Counted from the first letter of the stretch, positions 11,990 to 22,867 are shown. The stretch: DNA of 64,000 nucleotides from Corythoichthys intestinalis (GCF_030265065.1 NC_080416.1:23396501-23460500); one strand, 5' to 3'. Translations and numbers: made by a program. The notes: generated by a model not told the origin, from the sequence alone.

Positions 11990-12970
11990 GCATGTCGAAT
12001 CTATTGATGCCAATGTACTTGGATTCAATTGACTGTATGGACGTCGATGCCATTGACGGCCATGGACGTCCAAATTTTTCCCATTCATTTTCAATGGGGG
12101 AAAAAACAAAATTTCCCCAATTCAACAGAAAATGACCAGATATCAATAGGATGTGTCCCCCAAATGTCCCCAATTCCATTGATGCTTATGGAGGGTGCTG
12201 CCAATGACGGCCATGGACGTCCAAATTTCCCATTCATTTCTCATGGCATTTAGTTTGTTTAATGCCATTGACGGGCATGTTTCTCCATTATATTGATGCC
12301 AGTGTACTTGGATTCCATTGACACCTATGTAAGTCGATGCCATTGACAGCCATGGACGTCCAAAATTTTTCCCATTCATTTTCAATGGGGAAAAAACAAA
12401 ACTTCCCCAAACCAACAGAAAATGACCAGATATCAATAGGACATGTCCCCCAAACTTCCCCGCTTCCATTGACACTTATAGAGGGTGCTGCCATTGACTG
12501 CCTTGGATGTCCAAATATCCCATTCATTTCTAATGGCATTTACTTTGTTTATTGCCATTGACTGGCATGTTTGTCCATTCTTTTGATGCCAATGTACTTG
12601 GAGGCCATTGACAGCCATGGATGTCCCAAAATTTTCCCATTCATTTTCAATGGCAAAAAATCCAATATCCCTAAATTAACAGAAAATGACCAGATATCAA
12701 TGGGACGTGTCCCCCAAACTTCCCCGCTTCCATTGACGCTTATGGATGGTGCTGCCATTGACGGCCATGGATGTCCAAATTTCCCATTCATTTCTCATGG
12801 CGTTTATTTTATTTATTGCCATTGACTGGCATGTTTGTCCATTCTATTGATGCCAATGTACTTGGAGGCCATTGACAGCCATGGTCGTCCAAATTTTCCC
12901 TTCATTTCTAATGGCATTTAATTTGTTTAATGCCAATGACAGGCATGTTTGTCCATTCTATTGATAGCCC
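11990..12970. repeat. Tandem repeat, about 265-290-bp unit
   Basis: At least three units. CCCATTCATTTTCAATGG recurs at 12077, 12368 and 12634, and CCCATTCATTTC(T/C)(A/C)ATGGC at 12226, 12516 and 12783. Between them lie GCCATTGACGGCCATGGACG and GACCAGATATCAATAGG. The CCCATTCATT core is shared with the neighbouring 170-bp array, which suggests common origin. Confidence 0.75.
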
Positions 12971-13063
12971 TGGGCGGGGCTACGATCTGTATAGCCACAC
13001 AGGAAAGACCAGGTGTAATTTTCTCCAGAAATTGCAGCTTCTAGTTTCTTAGTAAGTTTCGTT

Positions 13064-13324
13064 TCACGGTGGGCTTCGGCACTGCCCTTTCAAAAGTATA
13101 AATGTCCAGCCTCTATTGTACTTTTTTGTACTTTCTGGGTGATCACAGCTCCTGGTTGGGTCACATCGGTTTGTACCCGAGAGCTCTTGTTCATAAAGCC
13201 TTCGAAGAAAAGCAATCAATGCTTGGATTTCTCTAATCGAGCTATCGAGGTAACACTTGTCCTGGAGTTCAAAGTTGAAATTCCCTGACGGAAGCGAAAA
13301 CACGAGCGAAACTAAGCACAACAT
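13064..13324 (-). CDS. Possible small secreted protein, unrecognised
   Basis: An 86-codon frame opens with a short hydrophobic stretch (MLCLVSLVFSLPSG) that could be a signal peptide, although it lacks a basic n-region. A mixed polar region with cysteines follows (DKCYLDSS, NRCDPTRSCDH, GQCRSPP) and a helix-like segment (IREIQALIAFLRRLYEQ). The frame stays open seven codons upstream of the ATG, to a TGA. No family is recognised. Four-helix cytokines are short, helical and cysteine-bearing, but nothing here is diagnostic. It sits inside the region used as first intron by the S100A1-type gene, same strand, beside a tandem repeat. It may be a chance frame. Confidence 0.25.
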   Translation of the reverse strand: MLCLVSLVFSLPSGNFNFELQDKCYLDSSIREIQALIAFLRRLYEQELSGTNRCDPTRSCDHPESTKKYNRGWTFILLKGQCRSPP

Positions 13325-13364
13325 AAAAGCAGTAGAAACTTCAGTTATTCAGATATGTACAAGG

Positions 13365-13690
13365 AAAACATTCTGTTTAAACAGTTACATTGCAGGGACC
13401 AGAAATCTAGAGAAACCCCTCAATAAGAATGCAGGAGCTGCTTGGAATTCTCGTTCCTAAGAAGACAATAGTCTGCTTAAACAATCATATCATGGGAACC
13501 TCTTGTGAGGGAACCACAAATCTGCAGAAACAACTTAATTGCAGGAGCTTTTCTGAGGCTGTATTTTCGCTATTCATGTTGGTAAGAGGTCAATAGTCTG
13601 TTTTAACAATTCTACCTCTTGAGGCATGGGGACCACAAATCAGGAGAAAACCTAAAACAGGAATGTAGGAGCTTTTCTGATTAAATAAAA
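13365..13690. repeat. Tandem repeat, right block, about 110-125-bp unit
   Basis: Three diverged units share CTGTTTAAACA, GGGGACCACAAATC, GAGAAA and GCAGGAGCTTTTCTG, starting near 13371, 13471 and 13591. Matching units occur at 9950-10110. Confidence 0.6.
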
Positions 13691-13732
13691 AAGTTTACTG
13701 TATTAGATAATAAGTATGTTTGAAAGTCTTAC

Positions 13733-13828
13733 CTGGCGGAGGGCCTCCTGAGAGCTTGACAAGGTTCAGAGGGAGTGAGCCAAGGCAGGGATGGATGAGG
13801 TTAGTGCAGGACAGTGGCTTAAATATCA
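13733..13828 (-). promoter_or_regulatory. Probable promoter and noncoding exon 1 of the S100A1-type gene
   Basis: On the minus strand GATATTTAAG (about 13819-13828) resembles a TATA box. About 30 bases below it lies a short exon (about 13796-13733) with no ATG in context, ending CGCCAG|GTAAGAC. S100 genes usually have a noncoding first exon and a first intron, and the coding exons at 5654 begin right after an acceptor. Pairing across 8 kb is inference; no other minus-strand acceptor between them is better. Confidence 0.5.
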
Positions 13829-13839
13829 CCTCATTCCTG

Positions 13840-14290
13840 CTCCTCCTCCTCTTCGTCTTCACCCCCAAAAGTCCTTCACCTGGCCGGTCCCCTCTTTGTC
13901 CTCTCCTGACCGACATATCCCTGTAGGTGTCCTTTCTCCTTTGCAGTTAAGAGTGGAAAAACACATGGAAATGGCCTCCATTTACCTCTTCATTAATAAA
14001 CTACAGCACTGTATCCATCTACATGTACACTATCTAGCTTCTTAGGTATCCATGTATTGACCACTTATCTATCATGTACTGTCTAGCCATCAATATATTC
14101 ATTTGTCTATGTATCTTTCAACGTATCTTTGCCTCTTCCCATATATGGATAACCTAAGTAATGGGTTATTTCTTTCTATTGATAATGTATTGATTCATGT
14201 ATTTCTCTATGTAGCAGTACTATAAATCAATCCATGTATGGTATTGACTTATGTGTAGTGATGTATTGATCTTGTAAGTTCCTATTCATC
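13840..14290. other. Upstream flank of the S100A1-type promoter
   Basis: A pyrimidine-rich block (13840-13950) is followed by A+T-rich sequence with short TATGTATTGA-like repeats (14040-14280). No gene is supported. Confidence 0.4.
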
Positions 14291-14299
14291 CATTTAATT

Positions 14300-15745
14300 A
14301 TTCAACTGGTTTCAGAAATGGCTCATATGAAAGCTAAGACCCTCCCAAATGATGTTGAATGTACAAAAATATATTTGTTTCACTGAAAAAAGATTTATCA
14401 TTTAACGAAGACATAAAGGTCAAATTTTGGCAAGACGAAAGTTTTGTCGCCTACAGAAAGTAGTGTTAAATTGAACAAAAAATACTTCAAATACAAAAAT
14501 ATGTTACATAACATAAGCAAATTAAGTAGTGGTGCTGTGAGATCCAAATTTAATATTTTGTATGACTTCCATGGGCTTCGGCAAGGATTCATAACATTTA
14601 TTGATGAAGTCATCAGGAACATCAAAGAAAGCAGTCTTGTATGCCTCCCAGAGTTCATCAACATTCTTGGGTTTCGTCTTCCATGCTTCCTCTTTCATCC
14701 TACCCCAGACATGCTCAATGATGTTCATGTCTGGTGACTGGGCTGGCCAGTCCTGGAGGATCTTGATATTCTTTGCCTTGAGGAACTTTGAGCTAGGGAT
14801 TGAAGTATGTGATGGACCACCATCCTGCTGCAGAATTTGTCCCTTTTTATGGTTAGGAATGTAAAAGGCAGCTAAGATTTGTTCATATTTCAGACTATTT
14901 ATGTTGTCTTACACCCTGCAGATCTCTCGCACACCCCCATACTGGATGTAACCCCAGACCATTATTTTGCCACCACCAAACTTCACTGTTTTGTGGCAAA
15001 AGATGGATTTTTTCAGATGAATCTTCCATTAAATTACACCACAGTCGCCGCAAAGATTGCAGGAGACCTACTGGAGTGCGCATGGATCCGAGATTCACTC
15101 AGAAAACAGTGAAGTTTGGTGGTGGCATATTCATTGTCTGGGGTTACATCCTGTATGGGGGTGTGCGAGAGATCTGCAGGGTGGAAGACAACATAAATAG
15201 TCTGAAATATTAACAAATCTTAGCTGCCTCTTACATTCCTAACCATAAAAAGCTACAAATTCTGCAGCGGGATGGTGCGCCATCACATACTTCAATCTCT
15301 ACCTCAAAGATCCTCAAGGCAAAGAAGATCAAGATCCTCCAGGAATGCCCAGCCCAGTCACAAGACATGAATATCATTGAGCATGTCTGGGGTAGGATAA
15401 AAGAGGAAGCATGGAAGACGAAACCCAAGAATGTTGATGAACTCTGGGAGGTATGCAAGGCTGCTTTCTTTGATGTTCCTGATGACTTCACCAATAAATT
15501 GTATGAATCCTTGCTGAAGCCCATGGAAGTCATGCAAAATATTAAATTTGGATCTCACAGCACCACTACTTAATTCGCTTATGTTATGTAACATATTGCA
15601 GTTGTTCAATTTAACACTACTTTCTGTAGGCAAAATTTGACCTTTCATATGAGCCATTTCTGAACCTAATTAAATAATTAAAAGTCAGGTTATTAGCATT
15701 TGTTTCTACAAAATGGATAAGTGACAAGACTTTTGTCAGGGACTG
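14300..15745. mobile_element. Palindromic Tc1/mariner element
   Basis: The right arm (plus strand, from about 15010) encodes the second part of a Tc1 transposase: FSDES (first catalytic Asp), QRDGAPSHTS (second Asp) and DMNIIEHVWGR (Glu). The left arm (about 14305-15005) is an inverted copy of the same 3' half, including the mirror of the 3' UTR (TCAGAAATGGCTCATATGA). The 5' half, with its HTH DNA-binding domain, is missing. The right end CAAAAGTC...CAGGGACTG is followed by TA (15746-15747); no matching left terminus was found. It has no complete transposase, so it could move only with help. Confidence 0.8.
15367..15573 (+). pseudogene. Tc1 transposase C-terminal fragment, right arm
   Basis: 68 codons opening with MNIIEHVWGR, the catalytic Glu block of DDE Tc1 transposases, through to the natural stop after GSHSTTT. 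The frame is open further upstream, where DGAPSHTS holds the second Asp. The mirror copy in the left arm (14728-14522, minus) differs at several residues (AYKTA versus VCKAA), so the arms have diverged since duplication. Confidence 0.75.
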
Positions 15746-16734
15746 TAGGCTGATATAGCTAATATAGATACATACAGCATTTGTTGCCTTCATTATAAGG
15801 CATTTATTTTTTTAGCAGCTCAAGACATATTTGGTTTTTTGGTCCAATATGGCTCTTTAAACATTTTGGGTTGCCGACCACTGTGTAGGCTATGCAATGT
15901 TACATAGAATAAATAAAATATAATGTGATGAAGAAGTTATTTTAAAGGGATCCTCTATTTTTAAGACAAGTAATTCTTAAAAGATAAATGTTAGTATGAG
16001 TTATAAAAATATGAAATCAAAACCCCTCTTAATGTTTTTGTTTTAATAAAGTTTGTAAAATTATTTTAAGTGATAGGTCGCCATTATTGTTACGTCGCAG
16101 TGCGTGACGTCACCGGGCCCGTTGCCGAAATTCCAGCGTGTCACTCGTTAGCTTTCCCAACACGTCGGTTCTACCCCTTCTATTTGAACCAGATCTGAAA
16201 AGTGAGGAGCAGGACAGCACTGTCGGTCGTTCACAAGACAAGCTTCAGGGAAAAATGCGTGCAGCAAATACCTGATAAGACAAAAGTTGGGCAAAAGTCT
16301 CAATGACAACAGAGCGAGAGAGCGTATGCTGTTGGGAACTCCGGTTGGGAGCGAGAGTGTATGTTGTTGGGAAATCCGGTTTTATTAGCAGATATTCAAG
16401 GTAAGCATATTGCGTTTTCAAACTTATCCCACTGTAATGTACTCGTCACTGTAGCGTGCCATAGTGCTTTGATTATTTGGTATGATTTGGGGAAAACTCC
16501 CATGAAGAATAGTCAACAAAAAAGATAGCAATAGTAATCCAAATCCGCGTTTTTTACTCACTCGTAAATCCAGGAATTAGACCAATCCCATGGCAATGTT
16601 GCAGCCACGATCAGGCCGTCGATTCCACAACGCGTGGTGGGTAGGATACGTGCATACAGGGACCAAAAAGGGGAGAAGCTTCCACTTCTGCACATTTCTT
16701 CACTAAAAATAATAATTCCACCTTGACCACTTAC

Positions 16735-16794
16735 TTCACTCTCCTTGTTTCCATTTGACTGGAAATTGCATCCAAAAGCAGCACATCGTCGCAT
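16735..16794 (-). CDS. THAP-type zinc-finger first exon
   Basis: Twenty codons, MRRCAAFGC followed by NFQSNGNKESE, end in phase 0 at the donor GAA|GTAAGTGG. The Cys-x4-Cys at the extreme N terminus is the first half of the C2CH THAP zinc finger, which binds DNA and is used by transposases and host regulators. The partner Cys-x2-His half should lie in a following exon, and I could not find it. A CRE-like ATGACGTCAG and GC-rich sequence lie upstream. It is part of the Kolobok-like element. Confidence 0.5.
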
Positions 16795-17279
16795 TTTACT
16801 TCGCGAGTTTAGGCAGCAATAAGCAATTGTTGAACACGCTACACATTTGGAAAGATCCCAATGACGTCAGCACTGCGCGCCCGCAAACCATGGCGCCAAC
16901 TAACGGTCAAAATATGTAGTAAATATTTTAAAATATTGCCATTGATTTAACATTTTATGTGTTTCTAACAACATATTTTAGTACAAGAGAACAATTGTGG
17001 TTTATTAGAGCCTACATTTATTTAAAGCGGAAATGTGAAGTAAGGTTGGCCAACCATGTTTTTGAATAATATCAATGGCTAAGCAGTTATAAGCATATTT
17101 TCGTTATTTTTTTTAACGCAACCCTTCCAGATTCTTTGTTTAACCATAGCAACGCCCTTGACAACGAAAATGCTTTTCTTCGGCAATCTTCGGAAATCTT
17201 CGGAAATTATGTCACACAGGGTAGTGTGAGGGAAGTCCGCCATAGAACAGTATTGTTTGTTGCATTGCTTCTCGGTAAG

Positions 17280-17491
17280 ATGCTACGGCAGTGTGTGGCG
17301 ATGTTTTGTTCTCACTTAAACGAAAAGTTGTATGAGTAGCCAAAGGATAGCAGGGCACGTAAATGGACATCTTTCATTCGCATGAAGCAAATGAATTTCA
17401 CGCCATCATCGAGTAGTGTTCTCTGCTGCAAACACTTCGAAGATGCCTGCTTCCTTAACCGGTCTGCTTATGATCAAGGATTTGCCAAAAA
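17280..17491 (+). pseudogene. THAP domain exon with a premature stop
   Basis: Reading from ATG 17280 gives MLRQCVAMFC, then PKDSRARKWTSF, then SSVLCCKHFEDACF, ending at the donor AAAAA|GTAAGTG. Cys-x4-Cys, the invariant Trp, Pro-Ser and Cys-x2-His-Phe of the THAP fold are all in place. A TAG at 17337-17339 falls where THAP domains usually have Phe-Pro, so this copy is broken. The reading resumes in the same frame after it, suggesting a single recent nonsense change. It faces away from the minus-strand THAP exon 490 bases to the left. Confidence 0.6.
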
Positions 17492-18953
17492 GTAAGTGTG
17501 ATTTTTGGATAGATGACTGATGACTTTGTCAAAGCAGAGCTGCCAACTGTTGTGGAATGAACAGTAGAAGCTAGCGACGTTAGCCGAAAGTTAACTCGTG
17601 GCAATCCTCGATCATAGTTGTTGTTGCGTTCGCTAGGTTAAGCGTGTTTAAATTGTGCGTCATCTACGATCTTGTCCGAAAGGGTTAATCCACTGTCAAT
17701 CGGGAAAGGGGTGTGGATGTGCATATAAGCGGGTCGGCGTAGCGGTAATTCACGGTCACGTTGCCGTAAGAGACACACACCGCCGGTGAGTTTGTGCACA
17801 TTTATTTGTATTTGTATTATGTATTTCCACCTTCATGCTTCAAGCATTGCATTGCATTTGTATGGTTCGGCGTTTCTTTCACGGTGATCTCTTGATAGCC
17901 TTCTTGTTTGTGTTTTTCGTACGAGAGCCGCTGACAGGTGACAACAACAAGCGTGTTGCTTTTAATGTCTGGCAGCGAATCAGCGAGCGCGCAGGTCACG
18001 CAGTGAATCATGGGAAATGTAGTCTCGGGAGAACACTGAAGTGGTGCTTTGTAATCTGTGTTCGTACTGTTAGCTCCATGTGTTACTAAAGAAACAAAGT
18101 TGTCAGCGCATCGTGTGTTCGATACATTTGTAAACAAAAAGCTCATAACAAGACACTATGCACGATCCGTTTAAGAGACGCTGGAGTAGTAGGAGGCAAG
18201 GAGGAGATCAGCGAGAAGCAAAACATCACGGTCGAATGTGGCGGCAGTCCGCTATTATTTTGTTTTTGTTTTCTTATTGTTACCACAATAAAGTGGAGAA
18301 AGCCATCAACGACTCATCTCCTTCTGTCCCCCCAACGTTTTTATATTATGATTTTATATGCACGAGAGCTGCCGGATCTGCCAAAATGAACATGAAGTCT
18401 GATTATTATTTTTTTTAACAATGTCATCAGATAGACAAAAACATAAAATTATGTGCAAATGCCTAAATCCTTAAATCATGAAAATAATAACAGCGTATAT
18501 CTTACCAATCTTGTAATCTCGATGGGGCTTGTATCCATTCTATGTCAGGTAGTCTCCGCACATTGTTTGCATCCTGATTAGCGTCTGGCTAATACATGTT
18601 AGGTCCAACATAAAATTCCAAGCTCCTCTTCTTCCTCCAACTCTTCAAAAACTTGGATCTCCTCCCTTGCGCTCGATCTATCGCTTATATCGCTGTTTGA
18701 ATCTTTGTTTGAAGGGCTTTGTATGGCGGCCGTATGTATGGGGCTGCCATCGCTGTTCCCGGTGTGACCTCCGGGTTCGTCCCCTTTCAGGCTCGAACTT
18801 CGGAAATGCGATTATTTTGTCAAATATACAACATATAAATTATTTTGTCATGCTTTATTTGTTGGACAATGTTTAATTACTTTAATTGTGACCATATTTG
18901 GCATGTTATGAAATTATTTCACATTTCTGCTTTAAGGTAGAGGATCACTTTAA

Positions 18954-20538
18954 GACTGCGGGTGCCATTGATGTCAATAGATATCCAATCCATTTGAAAC
19001 ACCCACCCAGTCCAAATTAATTGGACTTCTGTTGCTGTCATTGCTAGTGAATGAGTTGATTTACTATGTATCTGTTTCTTCATATATCTTACTACAGTTA
19101 CAGTACTTGTGTGTATCAAATATCTATGTAAACAATATTTTCTGTTTCTGACACTGTTGTCAAGGAAACACACACACATTAAAATGATTGGGCTAGGTTG
19201 TCACAGTTTTATTATTCATGATCAGCGATAACACATTTATTAAGCGTTAAAATGATACAGCTTTTACATAATAAAAATTGATGGATTGCTTACATAGTGA
19301 TGCAAAGGACAGTAGATGCTTAACACATACATACACACACTTAGAAGGCACTTAACAGGACAGCACAGTATCTCTCTAGGACTCTTATCATCATTTCCAT
19401 CTTGAGTGGGGACATGTTTGCAAACACTCCCTACTGCTTTTTCCTCTCCGGCGTGTTTTTTGGCATCTGCATAGTGTTAGCGCTTTTGGGCGCGGCTCAC
19501 GAAAAAGCAAATTACAAAAGACTAAATGAGATGTTTCCAAGCTGAGGTATGAAGTTCACTGTCAGTACACCAGTCAAGTTTTCCCTTTTTTCCCCCTACA
19601 ATGGACAAACGATCACATTTAAAGTGTGTTAAGAACGTCTCAATAATACACACATTCATGCCTTATGTACACAAGAAGCTTAAGACTTATATGTTGCTAT
19701 TAGTTACAGGAAGTACCTTAAAAAGAGTGCTGTGAATCCTCACTAAATTGTCGATTAAAGTCAGAATAAATGTGGATTCACTGTACTCAGGTTAATATGT
19801 TTATATAAAAACAAGCCCCATATGCCCAATATGTTAGCCGATGTGTTATATAGTTATAAAAAGATAGTATAAAGGCTGAATAGAGTGCATGATATTTACA
19901 ATGGGCGTGCCAGGAGCACATGACTTTTATTTGCCAAGCACTTTGCATTGTGCACGTAGTAGTGGTTATGTTACTGGTAGTGGCGTTAAGGCCTTGCAGT
20001 ATGTGCAACAGGAGCCCTTTTTCCCTGGGCTTGCATTATTGACGACGTGACAATTTACAAAGCATTAAATCGTAATTAACAAACAGGCGGAGGAGGGAAG
20101 CTTTACATACAAACGCATCACAGAATCATGATATTAGGCGGATATTTTTTCACAGGGTCGGCGTGCTAGACAGACAAGATGGCTTTCAGGAAATTGTGTG
20201 TGTATCCCAAGGGTGTGTGTTGTCTAACCCGGTCAGGGTGGAGATCCGATGGCAGGTCAAACGGGGCCTTTAGACTAAATGAGGGCCGCAAACAAAAAAC
20301 AACAGGCTGGATTGGGAGGAATGTTTTTCAAACAACTCTGCAATGGAATTTTACACAAAATGTTGTGATTAAATGCTGCATACGGAAGAGATTTTATGAT
20401 ATTGTTGACTGTAGAGAAAGGTAAATATGGTTCGACATTTTTACTTTAATTTAAATTTGAATTATACTACATTTCCACTCTTGGATTAGATTACAAAAAT
20501 GCTTTTCTTTGATATTTTAGTATCCTTAAACAACATCC
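18954..20538. other. Low-repeat stretch with possible 3' UTR
   Basis: Apart from a dispersed GTCCAAATTAATTGGAC motif near 19010, this region lacks recognisable transposons. Minus-strand AATAAA signals at about 19207 and 19228, and another near 19925, suggest transcript ends. No full coding exon could be proved. Confidence 0.35.
19205..19500 (-). other. Candidate 3'-terminal exon (minus) or short membrane-protein end (plus)
   Basis: Minus reading: a pyrimidine-rich acceptor (TTTGCTTTTTCGTGAG) at about 19501 opens a 20-codon tail (APKSANTMQMPKNTPERKKQ, then TAG), followed by about 220 bases with two AATAAA signals. Plus reading: 43 codons from MFANTPYC at about 19411, with a hydrophobic segment (FFLSGVFFGICIVLALLGAA) and a basic tail ending EMFPS. 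Both are plausible and they overlap. The poly-A signals favour the minus reading. No family is recognised. Confidence 0.3.
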
Positions 20539-20546
20539 CAATCTGG

Positions 20547-22282
20547 CAAGGGCGTAGGTTTGGTCTCAACATTGGTAGGAATGATTTAACAGCATAACAT
20601 GCATGTACACTTTTTGCTGGGAACGGGATATTAATAAGACCAAACAGATTATTGAACGGGGGTCAGGGCTACATTTCTAACGAATATAGGCTAAATAATC
20701 ACTGCAAAATAAATCTGAATTAAGTTGTACTAACTTTCAAGTGTATTGGTTCAGGTGATACAACGTACAATACAAACCTTTGTTTTCAAAAACTACTAAA
20801 GAAATGCTGTCAAGTGCAAGTCCCTTTATTAAAAAAACGGGGAGCTATCCAACAATGGATCCACTTCTGGTGGACACTTGAGCACCCCTGGACTCAAAGT
20901 ATTGCAATATAAAAGTAAATTTGGGGAAAAAAATATGAAAAAAGCAATCTGAGATATCAAAGGACCGATCTACCGTAATTTTTTTGCACTACAAGCCGCT
21001 ACATTTCCCTCTCATTTTAAATCCTGCAGCTTATAGTCGAGTGCGGCTTATTTATTTGGGTTAATAGGTCTCACTTTATATTATATTATATTATTTACAT
21101 TTTTAGCGCTGCAATGCATGCTAGGGGGCATGTTGGATGACAACAGAATGGACAGCAGGTGGCAGCAGAGGTTGATTGTCACCCCCAAGAGAACAGGGAT
21201 GGTCAAATGAAGCTTCTTGAAGCAATAAATGGTGGTTCATTTGGTCTTATGATGCTGCTGTCAAATAAAGTGGTACCGGATGATATCTTTTGGTGTAAAT
21301 ATCCCATAATACAGTGAGGAGAGCTGCGGCTTATAGTCCAGTGCGGTTTATCTATGAACAAATGCTGTTTTTGTGTCATATTTGGTGGGTGGCGGCTTAT
21401 AGTCTGGTGCGCAGTATAGTGCAAAAATTACAGTAAATCTGAGGCAAACCAGACTCCAAAGTACCAAATTAGTCTCATGAAATTCTGATGTGTTATGTCA
21501 TTTCACAGATTTTTTTTTCATGTCAGTTCATGTTTATGTCAGTGTCCCCCGAAGTGGATTCATTCTTGGATAGTTCCCCATTTTTTTTTTCTTTAATAAC
21601 AGGGACTTGCACTCTGAAGCCAATGCATTGCATTACCATAAAGCACTTAATGCAAATAAAGATCCAAATGAGGGATGGCTATCTTAAATTTTGTTGTTCC
21701 TTGTGGAGGCTGGCCTGAACGCAATAGTTTTGCAGGTTAGCAAGTTCACACAGTTTAATGTTAATGCTAACTCTGATGAAGGTCGGACTTTCTGTAGATA
21801 AATGAGTGGTGTTACCCCCACCTCCACAACTTTGACGTCTTTTTACATTAGTTACCGTGGCTGAAAAAACTTCTAATATCCCTCCTCTCCGAAAGGGGCA
21901 GAGGAGGCATGTTGTCGACATGAATCTGTCGGCGCTGTGTAATTGTGCTTGTGTGGCAGGAAGGGTGGGAGGTCAAGTCATTGGCCAATCAAATGTGCAT
22001 TCGAGGGGACAAAATGGACCGGCACATTCAGCAAGTGAAAAGGGATAAATTGAATACTATGCTAACTGATGCAGGTCAGACTCTTAGTATCAAATTTAGT
22101 GGTGTGTTCCCCACCTCCACAACATCTTTTTACATTACAGTGGTCATCAGCCAATCAATATGTGTTTGAGGGGGAAAAATGGACTGGCACACAAATAATG
22201 TTGTTTAAAAGTTGGTGGGGACAATTTGAGCGTCCTTGGTAGAGTTATGTCCCTACAACCCCTATGCAAACCTACGCCCTTG
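20547..22282 (+). mobile_element. CAAGGGCGTAGGTTTG transposon, complete ends
   Basis: Perfect 8-bp TSD CAATCTGG (20539-20546, 22283-22290) brackets CAAGGGCGTAGGTTTG and its inverse. Interior blocks (GGGACTTGCACTCTGAAGCC, GCATGTTGTCGACATGAATC) match 2744-4977. A nested ISL2EU-like element sits at 20971-21435. No ORF of note; non-autonomous. Confidence 0.85.
20971..21435. mobile_element. ISL2EU-like MITE, GCGGCTTATAGTC type
   Basis: Begins TACCGTAATTTTTTTGC and ends GCAAAAATTACAGTA, with repeated GCGGCTTATAGTC(G/C)(A/G)G blocks near both ends. Nested in 20547-22282. The interior (GCAATGCATGCTAGG, GGTGGCAGCAGAGGTTG) recurs at 31340-31720. Confidence 0.65.
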
Positions 22283-22290
22283 CAATCTGG

Positions 22291-22620
22291 GTAGGAGTCA
22301 CCCTCACTCTTTCAATTTGTGAGTATTTCCACCTTCCCCCATCTTGTACCTGGTGAGGATCGTTTTGGATTCCTCCTTGCGTCTTAATTATTTATCGGCA
22401 CCTGATCTCTGTCTAATTGTGGCTGTGGGGGGTTTAATGTCACTTCTAGGTGGAGTGTGGATATAAAAAGATGAAGAGGAAGAAGTAGAAAGAGGAGGAA
22501 ATAAGGAGGGATGCAAAGTTTGATTAGTGGTAACACAATTTGTTTATTATCGGCACACAATTTTTTAAAAATCCATTTGTAAGTGACAAAAAGTGGGAAA
22601 ATTAATTAGCATTAAATGAA
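22291..22620. promoter_or_regulatory. Possible promoter with TATAAAAAG
   Basis: GTGGATATAAAAAGATGAAG near 22460 is a good plus-strand TATA box but no exon follows that I can support. On the minus strand a CTCACCAG|GTACAAG donor-like site lies near 22356. Direction and target are unknown. Confidence 0.2.
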
Positions 22621-22624
22621 TGAA

Positions 22625-22867
22625 AGGGGAACTAAACCCAATTCGTGAATTTGCCAGGAAAAGTCAAATGATGCGTTTGTGGAAAAATTTACCTGAATAA
22701 TTAATTTTTTATGGAGTGCCAGGTTGATTAAAATCAACACCTCATGTTAATTTGGGAAAAAATTGCCTTTATTATTATTTTAAGAACAAATACTTGTTAA
22801 TTAGCGTTAGATGTGGCTAGGCACATTTAAATTACAACTTTTGACATTATAGGTTTAGTTCCCCTTA
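22625..22867. mobile_element. Short MITE, AAGGGGAACTAAAC ends
   Basis: AAGGGGAACTAAACC and its inverse GGTTTAGTTCCCCTT bound 243 bases. Flanks ATGAATGA and ATGAGTCA agree at 6 of 8 bases. Non-coding. Confidence 0.6.

Larger units (their letters stand above)
15946..18949. mobile_element. Kolobok-like TTAA transposon with THAP exons
   Basis: TTAA (15942-15945 and 18950-18953) flanks inverted ends AGGGATCCTCTA and AGTGATCCTCTA. TTAA TSDs with a THAP-domain protein are the signature of the Kolobok superfamily. Inside are two THAP exons in divergent orientation (16735-16794 minus, 17280-17491 plus), a splice donor at 16401, CRE-like TGACGTCA sites, a TATAAG box near 17727 with a donor at 17786, and a minus-strand ZNF143-like motif at 18007-18025. 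A minus-strand coding remnant near 18630-18790 has an acidic tail (EELEEEEEL). No catalytic DDE core was recognised. Confidence 0.75.

Noticed and set aside
11081-12791. Many long open frames on both strands
   Set aside because: They follow the tandem-repeat units, share the same peptide blocks in every unit and overlap each other in several phases.
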